Of a DNA stretch of 47,474 nucleotides, positions 43,673 to 47,474 are shown one piece after another. Each line of letters opens with the position of its first letter. Position 1 is the stretch's first letter. A model generated the notes under the pieces. That model saw only the letters and a list, made by a program, of their open reading frames with translations. It was not told where the DNA came from and searched no databases. Location of the stretch: the NCBI GenBank assembly GCA_003165415.1, contig PLUC01000110.1:1-47474 (forward strand), written 5' to 3'. The position numbers and the translations under genes are program-made. Source of the DNA: Holophagaceae bacterium. GTDB taxonomy: Bacteria > Acidobacteriota > Holophagae > Holophagales > Holophagaceae.

Positions 43673-44981
43673 ATGAAGAAAATCATCAGCCAGGCCCTGC
43701 TGCTCGCGCTGGCGGGGCCCGTGTCCATGGCTCGGGCCAACCAGGCGGAGATCACGGGTCTCCCCGCCGCCGCCGGGGACGAGCCCCTTGCCATCATCAA
43801 AACCTTCGGGGACATGAACATCCTCGACAACTACATCCCGGAGCCCGATCCGGAGGCGTCCCATCTGGCCGAGGCCTTCGAGGAGGACTGCGTCGCGCTC
43901 CCGTCCGCCCTGGTGGCCGAGGCCGGCCGTTTCCAGCCGGCGATCCAGGAAGGCGAGACCGGCTATGTGCCCAGCGAGCATTTCACCGACCTCGCCCCGC
44001 AACTGGCTGTTATCAACCAGCTGGCCTATAAATGCCGGGATGGTGGGCCACAACCGCTCGCTCAACACCATCGTGGTGGCCCTGCACGGCTCCATCAACA
44101 CCGCCGACTGGGTGTCCAATTTCAATTCGTACGCAGTCAACCTCCAGACCCTGGATTTCCCCAGCCAGGTGCCCATCGACCGCGCCAGCCTGCCCAAGCT
44201 GCAGCTCCTGGGCCGGGCCCATGCGGGTTTCCTGCACAAGTACCTCTCCTGCCGGGCGCAGATCATGGCCGAGGTGGACCGCGCGCTGGCCGACCTGACC
44301 GACGAGGAGAAGCATGGCGTCAAATTCTACGTGACCGGCCACAGCCAGGCGGCCGCCCTCGCCCAGATCCTGTTCGGGGACCTCTGCCAGCACCTCCGGA
44401 GCCATTACGGCCCCGAGTTCAGCAACGCCCAGGAGAACCGGGTCCACCTGTGGGCCCTGTCATCCCCGGTGGCCCTTGACGCCACGGCCAAGGCCTTCAT
44501 CGAAGGCATCGGCGGCCGGCTGAACATGGTGGTGCAGAACACCTGGCTGGATCCGGTGCCCAATGTCGGCCTGACCTTCAAGGGCCGCCAGTTCAAGGCG
44601 GTGGGCACGCCGGTGATGCAGAGCACCGCCGAGGCCCTGCGCCGGGCCGCCATCGCCCACGCCCAGGCCACCCGCACCCACCTGGAGAACGGGGACTACC
44701 GGGAAGCCGCCACCGGCGCCCTGGCGCCCCTGACCGGAGGCGCGGCCAAGTTCATGATCGGGGCCGCGCACATGGCCACCGACAACGTGAACTACCGGGG
44801 CGTGGGCAGCAGCTATGCCTTCGACCCCGACATGGTGGTCAAGGACGTGGACGGGATCACCGAAGGCCTGCAGATGGCCTTCGACCACCACCAGGAGAAA
44901 CTGCGCACCCAGGCGAAGGTCAAGGCCAAGGCGGCGAACACCTCCACCTGGAGCGGGTACTTCTGGTCCTTCCTCCAGTAG
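43673..44981 (+). pseudogene. Frameshifted secreted class 3 lipase-like protein
   Basis: The first part, from ATG 43673, encodes a signal peptide (1-22, ending ARAN) and about 120 residues to the sequence AYKCRD. From about 44036 the coding frame moves by +1 and continues as MVGHNRSLNTIVVALHG to the stop at 44981. The second part is a Lipase_3-like alpha/beta hydrolase with the nucleophile in GHSQA. The alternative that both are separate genes is weaker, because the first frame turns into an Arg/Pro-rich shadow and the second has no ribosome binding site. A skipped base in the GGGA at 44037-44040 would join them. Real decay, sequencing error or recoding are all possible. Confidence 0.6.
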
Positions 44982-45030
44982 CCTGAATTCACCGTTTCCC
45001 TGGAAGGCCTGATCCAGGCATTCTGGATAG

Positions 45031-46269
45031 ATGAAGATCCCCCTGGACACCGCCCGCCTCGTCCGGCTCGCTGGCGAATACGGCACCCCCCTGTGGACCT
45101 ATGACGCCGCCGTGATCCGGGAGCGCATCGGCCAGCTGCGCGCCTTCGACGGCATCCGGTTCGCCCAGAAGGCCTGCTCCAACATCAACATCCTCCGGCT
45201 GATGCGGGAACAGGGCGTGCTGGTGGACGCGGTCTCCAGCGGCGAGCTGGAGCGCGCCCTGGCCGCCGGCTACGGCCCCGGGGGGGATCCCGCCGGAGTG
45301 GTGCTCACCGCCGACCTGATGGACGCGGGCACTCTGGCGCGGGTGGCGGGGCTCAACGTGGAGGTCAACGCCGGCTCCATCGACATGCTGGAACAGGTCG
45401 GCCAGGCCCACCCCGGGCACCGGGTGTGGCTGCGGGTCAACCCCGGCTTCGGCCACGGCCACAGCCAGAAGACCAACACCGGCGGCGAGAACAGCAAGCA
45501 CGGCATCTGGCACGCCGACCTGCCCGAGGCGATGGCGGTGCTCCGCCGCTTCCACCTGGAACTGGTGGGCATCCACATGCACATCGGCTCCGGGGTGGAC
45601 TACGGCCACCTGGAACAGGTGTGCGACGCCATGGTCCGCACCGTGCTGTCCCTGGACCACGACCTGGAAGCCATCTCCACCGGCGGCGGGCTCTCCATCC
45701 CGTACCAGGACCACGAGCCGCGGGTGGACACCGCCCACTACTTCGCCAAATGGGACGACGCGCGCCAGCGCATCGCCCAGGCCCTGGGCCACCCGGTGCG
45801 CATGGAGATCGAGCCGGGCCGATTCCTGGTGGCCGAAAGCGGCCTGCTGCTGTGCCAGGTGCGGGTGGTGAAGGAGATGGGCTCCAACCACTTCGTCCTG
45901 GTGGACGCCGGCTTCAACGACCTCATGCGCCCGGCCATGTACGGCAGTTTCCATGCCATCAGCCTGTTCCGCCCGGACGGCACCCTGCCGGAGCAGGCCG
46001 AGCGGCCCACCGTGGTGGCCGGGCCGCTGTGCGAATCCGGCGATGTCTTCACCCAGCACGACGGCGGCCGGGTGCACCCGCGCCCCCTGCCCCCGGCCCG
46101 GGTGGGCGACTTCCTGGTGTTCCACGACACCGGCGCCTACGGCGCGTCCATGTCCTCCAACTTCAACAGCCGCCCCCTGCTGCCCGAGGTCCTGGTGGAC
46201 GGCGCCTCGGAACGGCTGATCCGGCGCCGCCAGACGATCCAGGAACTGCTGGCGCTGGAGACTTTCTGA
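45031..46269 (+). CDS. lysA: Diaminopimelate decarboxylase
   Basis: A 412-residue fold-III PLP enzyme making lysine from meso-diaminopimelate. K47 in FAQKACSN is the PLP lysine, HIGSG lies near 188-192, EPGRF near 266, and CESGD near 334 marks the substrate-binding partner subunit loop. Length is normal. No other lysine-pathway gene is adjacent. The ATG at 45031 fits the family N terminus. Confidence 0.93.
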   Translation: MKIPLDTARLVRLAGEYGTPLWTYDAAVIRERIGQLRAFDGIRFAQKACSNINILRLMREQGVLVDAVSSGELERALAAGYGPGGDPAGVVLTADLMDAGTLARVAGLNVEVNAGSIDMLEQVGQAHPGHRVWLRVNPGFGHGHSQKTNTGGENSKHGIWHADLPEAMAVLRRFHLELVGIHMHIGSGVDYGHLEQVCDAMVRTVLSLDHDLEAISTGGGLSIPYQDHEPRVDTAHYFAKWDDARQRIAQALGHPVRMEIEPGRFLVAESGLLLCQVRVVKEMGSNHFVLVDAGFNDLMRPAMYGSFHAISLFRPDGTLPEQAERPTVVAGPLCESGDVFTQHDGGRVHPRPLPPARVGDFLVFHDTGAYGASMSSNFNSRPLLPEVLVDGASERLIRRRQTIQELLALETF

Positions 46270-46384
46270 ATGGAGTTAGACAAGCGCCGGGCTGTGGTGT
46301 ATGGTTGAGTTCTCTGACAGCCAAGTACTGGGTCCCCTCACATTCTGTTCTGGCCGTCAGCCTGTCTGCCCGGAGGTTGCCGTT

Positions 46385-46912
46385 TTGCCGATAAAACTGC
46401 TGAGAAGGTTCCTTTGGATCGCCTGCCTGGGCGTGATGCTGCCGTTGTGCGCGCAGACCGCCGTCCCCCAGGATAGCGCGCCCAAGGGCCAGCTCGCCAC
46501 CCTCCTGGCCAAGGCCAAGGCGTGCATCGGCGTGCCCTACCGCTGGGGCGGCATCACCACCAAGGGCTTCGACTGCTCCGGCTTCGTGCACTTCGTCTTC
46601 GGTTCCTGCGGCATCGACCTGGACCGGACCTCGGGGAACCAGGCGAAGGAGGGGGATCCCGTGGACCTCGCCAACATCCAGCCGGGGGATCTGCTGTTCT
46701 TCAGCACCCGGGGCATGCGCAAGGGCATCACCCACGTGGGCATCTACCTGGGCGAAGGCCAGTTCATCCACGCCGCCGGCTGGCGCGGCACCCGCACGGG
46801 CTGCGTCAAGCTGGGCCAGCTCGCCAGCAGCTACTTCGCAGATCGGCTGGTGGCGGCGCGGCGCATCGTCAGCCAACTGGCGCCGGAGGATCCGGAGAGC
46901 AAGCTTCCCTGA
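46385..46912 (+). CDS. Secreted NlpC/P60 peptidoglycan hydrolase
   Basis: A 175-residue exported cysteine peptidase. The signal peptide (1-24) ends in LCAQ. The NlpC/P60 domain (35-160) holds C64 in FDCSGF, H117 in THVGIYLG and H129, the usual catalytic set that cleaves peptidoglycan stem peptides. The start is TTG at 46385, with GGAGG 8 bases upstream; it gives a proper signal peptide, whereas the earlier start at 46301 adds an unlikely N terminus. It is followed by a long hairpin. Confidence 0.9.
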   Translation: MPIKLLRRFLWIACLGVMLPLCAQTAVPQDSAPKGQLATLLAKAKACIGVPYRWGGITTKGFDCSGFVHFVFGSCGIDLDRTSGNQAKEGDPVDLANIQPGDLLFFSTRGMRKGITHVGIYLGEGQFIHAAGWRGTRTGCVKLGQLASSYFADRLVAARRIVSQLAPEDPESKLP

Positions 46913-46972
46913 TCCCCGCAGGTTGTTAGCACCGTGGGGCCTCGGTGCAACTGGGTGTCCGTGCTGGGCACA

Positions 46973-47008
46973 AGCAGCCGTAAGGTCGCAAGCGACCTAA
47001 CGGCTGCT
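46973..47008. repeat. Hairpin of the CAGCCGTT...ACGGCTG family, copy 2
   Basis: An almost perfect palindrome: AGCAGCCGTAAGGTCGC pairs with GCGACCTAACGGCTGCT with one mismatch around a 2-base loop. It lies downstream of the NlpC/P60 gene and upstream of the IS630-like gene. The arms are related to the hairpin at 14691-14722, so this may be a dispersed repeat or terminator family. Confidence 0.65.
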
Positions 47009-47041
47009 AGTGTGGGTCGCCTAAAATATTTGGAACAAATG

Positions 47042-47068
47042 CCCAATTAGTCGCACCTGATAATTGGG
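47042..47068. repeat. Inverted repeat just before the transposase gene
   Basis: CCCAATTA (47042-47049) and TAATTGGG (47061-47068) are complementary. It sits 7 bases before the transposase start and could be part of the insertion-sequence left end, though the outer terminal repeat cannot be identified without the right end. Confidence 0.4.
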
Positions 47069-47074
47069 GGCGAC

Positions 47075-47474
47075 ATGGCACACGCTGGGCGGGTCGAATT
47101 AAAGGAAGAGCAACGAAAGCGCCTGGAGGAGATGGCTCGGAGCCGGACCCTGGAGGCCCGGAAGGTGTTGCGGGCAAAAATCATTCTCCGCCGTGCCAAC
47201 GGCGAATCCTTCAGGGACATTGGGCTGGCACTGGACTGCGATTTCAAAACTGCTTGGAAGTGCATCCAGAGGTGGGAGGCAGATGGTTTTGTGGGGATCG
47301 AGAAAGAACAACCCGGCAGAGGGCGGAAGTCCTGGGTGATTTCAGTGAAGGGCCGGGAAATCCTCCAAAAGACGACGCAAGAGAAGCCCGCCAATGCGAC
47401 GCATTGGAGCCGAGCGACCATGGCCCTCGCCGCCGGCGTGAGCGAAAGTACGGTAGGGCGCGTATGGAAGCTGA
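47075..47474 (+). CDS. IS630-like transposase, N-terminal part (cut by the window end)
   Basis: The frame from ATG 47075 stays open for 133 codons to the window edge. The product is a helix-turn-helix DNA-binding region: a basic helix (7-40), then a segment with SFRDIGLALDCD and WKCIQRWEADG typical of the N-terminal domains of IS630-type transposases, and a second helix-turn-helix (ALAAGVSESTVGRVWK). The catalytic DDE part would lie beyond the window. The family is inferred from these N-terminal motifs only. The presence of a longer intact frame suggests a recent insertion. Confidence 0.7.
   Translation, partial: MAHAGRVELKEEQRKRLEEMARSRTLEARKVLRAKIILRRANGESFRDIGLALDCDFKTAWKCIQRWEADGFVGIEKEQPGRGRKSWVISVKGREILQKTTQEKPANATHWSRATMALAAGVSESTVGRVWKL

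Noticed and set aside
1-47474. CRISPR array, prophage or complete rRNA/tRNA genes
   Set aside because: No regularly spaced repeats, phage structural genes, rRNA segments or intact cloverleaf sequences were seen.

Overview
The window is a G+C-rich chromosomal segment with densely packed genes, short gaps and frequent start/stop overlaps. The gene set is Gram-negative: a LolD/YbbA-type ABC pair, Spy/CpxP, AmpG, an LplT/Aas-type pair, TesA, [FeFe] hydrogenase HydBAC, a MutS2 homologue, SpkA-like kinase, and many secreted proteins whose signal peptides end in Ala-Gln. This combination best fits an anaerobic or facultative Acidobacteriota of the Holophagae type (Geothrix/Holophaga-like). That placement is inference from gene content; no rRNA or other phylogenetic marker was compared.

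Layout. 1-8.5 kb: a fused histidine kinase-response regulator, a secreted M4 metalloprotease with a dockerin-like tail, a DUF4097 protein whose signal peptide lies in another frame across a C7 tract, an orphan sensor kinase and a Spy-like protein. 8.5-18.2 kb: polyphosphate:AMP phosphotransferase, AmpG permease, a small flagellar-rod-like protein, Ddl, CoaD, two DUF3299 paralogues, a small zinc-ribbon protein, RecG and DnaB. 18.2-26.7 kb: a very large lipoprotein with a degenerate CehA/McbA-like region, a SanA/YdcF-type protein, and a coupled LplT-like transporter plus an acyltransferase-ACP-acyl ligase fusion.

26.6-27.7 kb is the most unusual part. A strongly AT-rich stretch (about 21% G+C over 26821-26940) precedes two coupled small genes. 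Both begin with a double-glycine-type secretion leader. The second carries a cationic, extremely proline-rich predicted core (23 Pro in 53 residues). I read this as a candidate undescribed secreted-peptide (bacteriocin or proline-rich antimicrobial peptide-like) mini-operon; no dedicated peptidase-containing exporter lies in the window.

27.7-34.3 kb: a tail-anchored Ser/Thr kinase with a pseudo-receiver domain, rpsU followed by a duplicated copy of its own 3' end, mutS2, a fragment of a DUF2914-like gene and a DUF4139 protein. 34.3-39.1 kb: a tRNA-Leu-like remnant and the hydBAC [FeFe] hydrogenase operon ending in a strong terminator. 39.2-47.5 kb: a secreted cystatin-like protein, the tesA/ybbA/ybbP divergent cluster, a frameshifted lipase, lysA, a secreted NlpC/P60 hydrolase, a long hairpin, and the first part of an IS630-like transposase that runs off the end.

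Functionally the window mixes housekeeping functions (replication and repair helicases, peptidoglycan precursor synthesis, CoA and lysine synthesis), envelope lipid handling, hydrogen metabolism and a secreted arsenal (protease, lipase remnant, protease inhibitor, candidate peptides).
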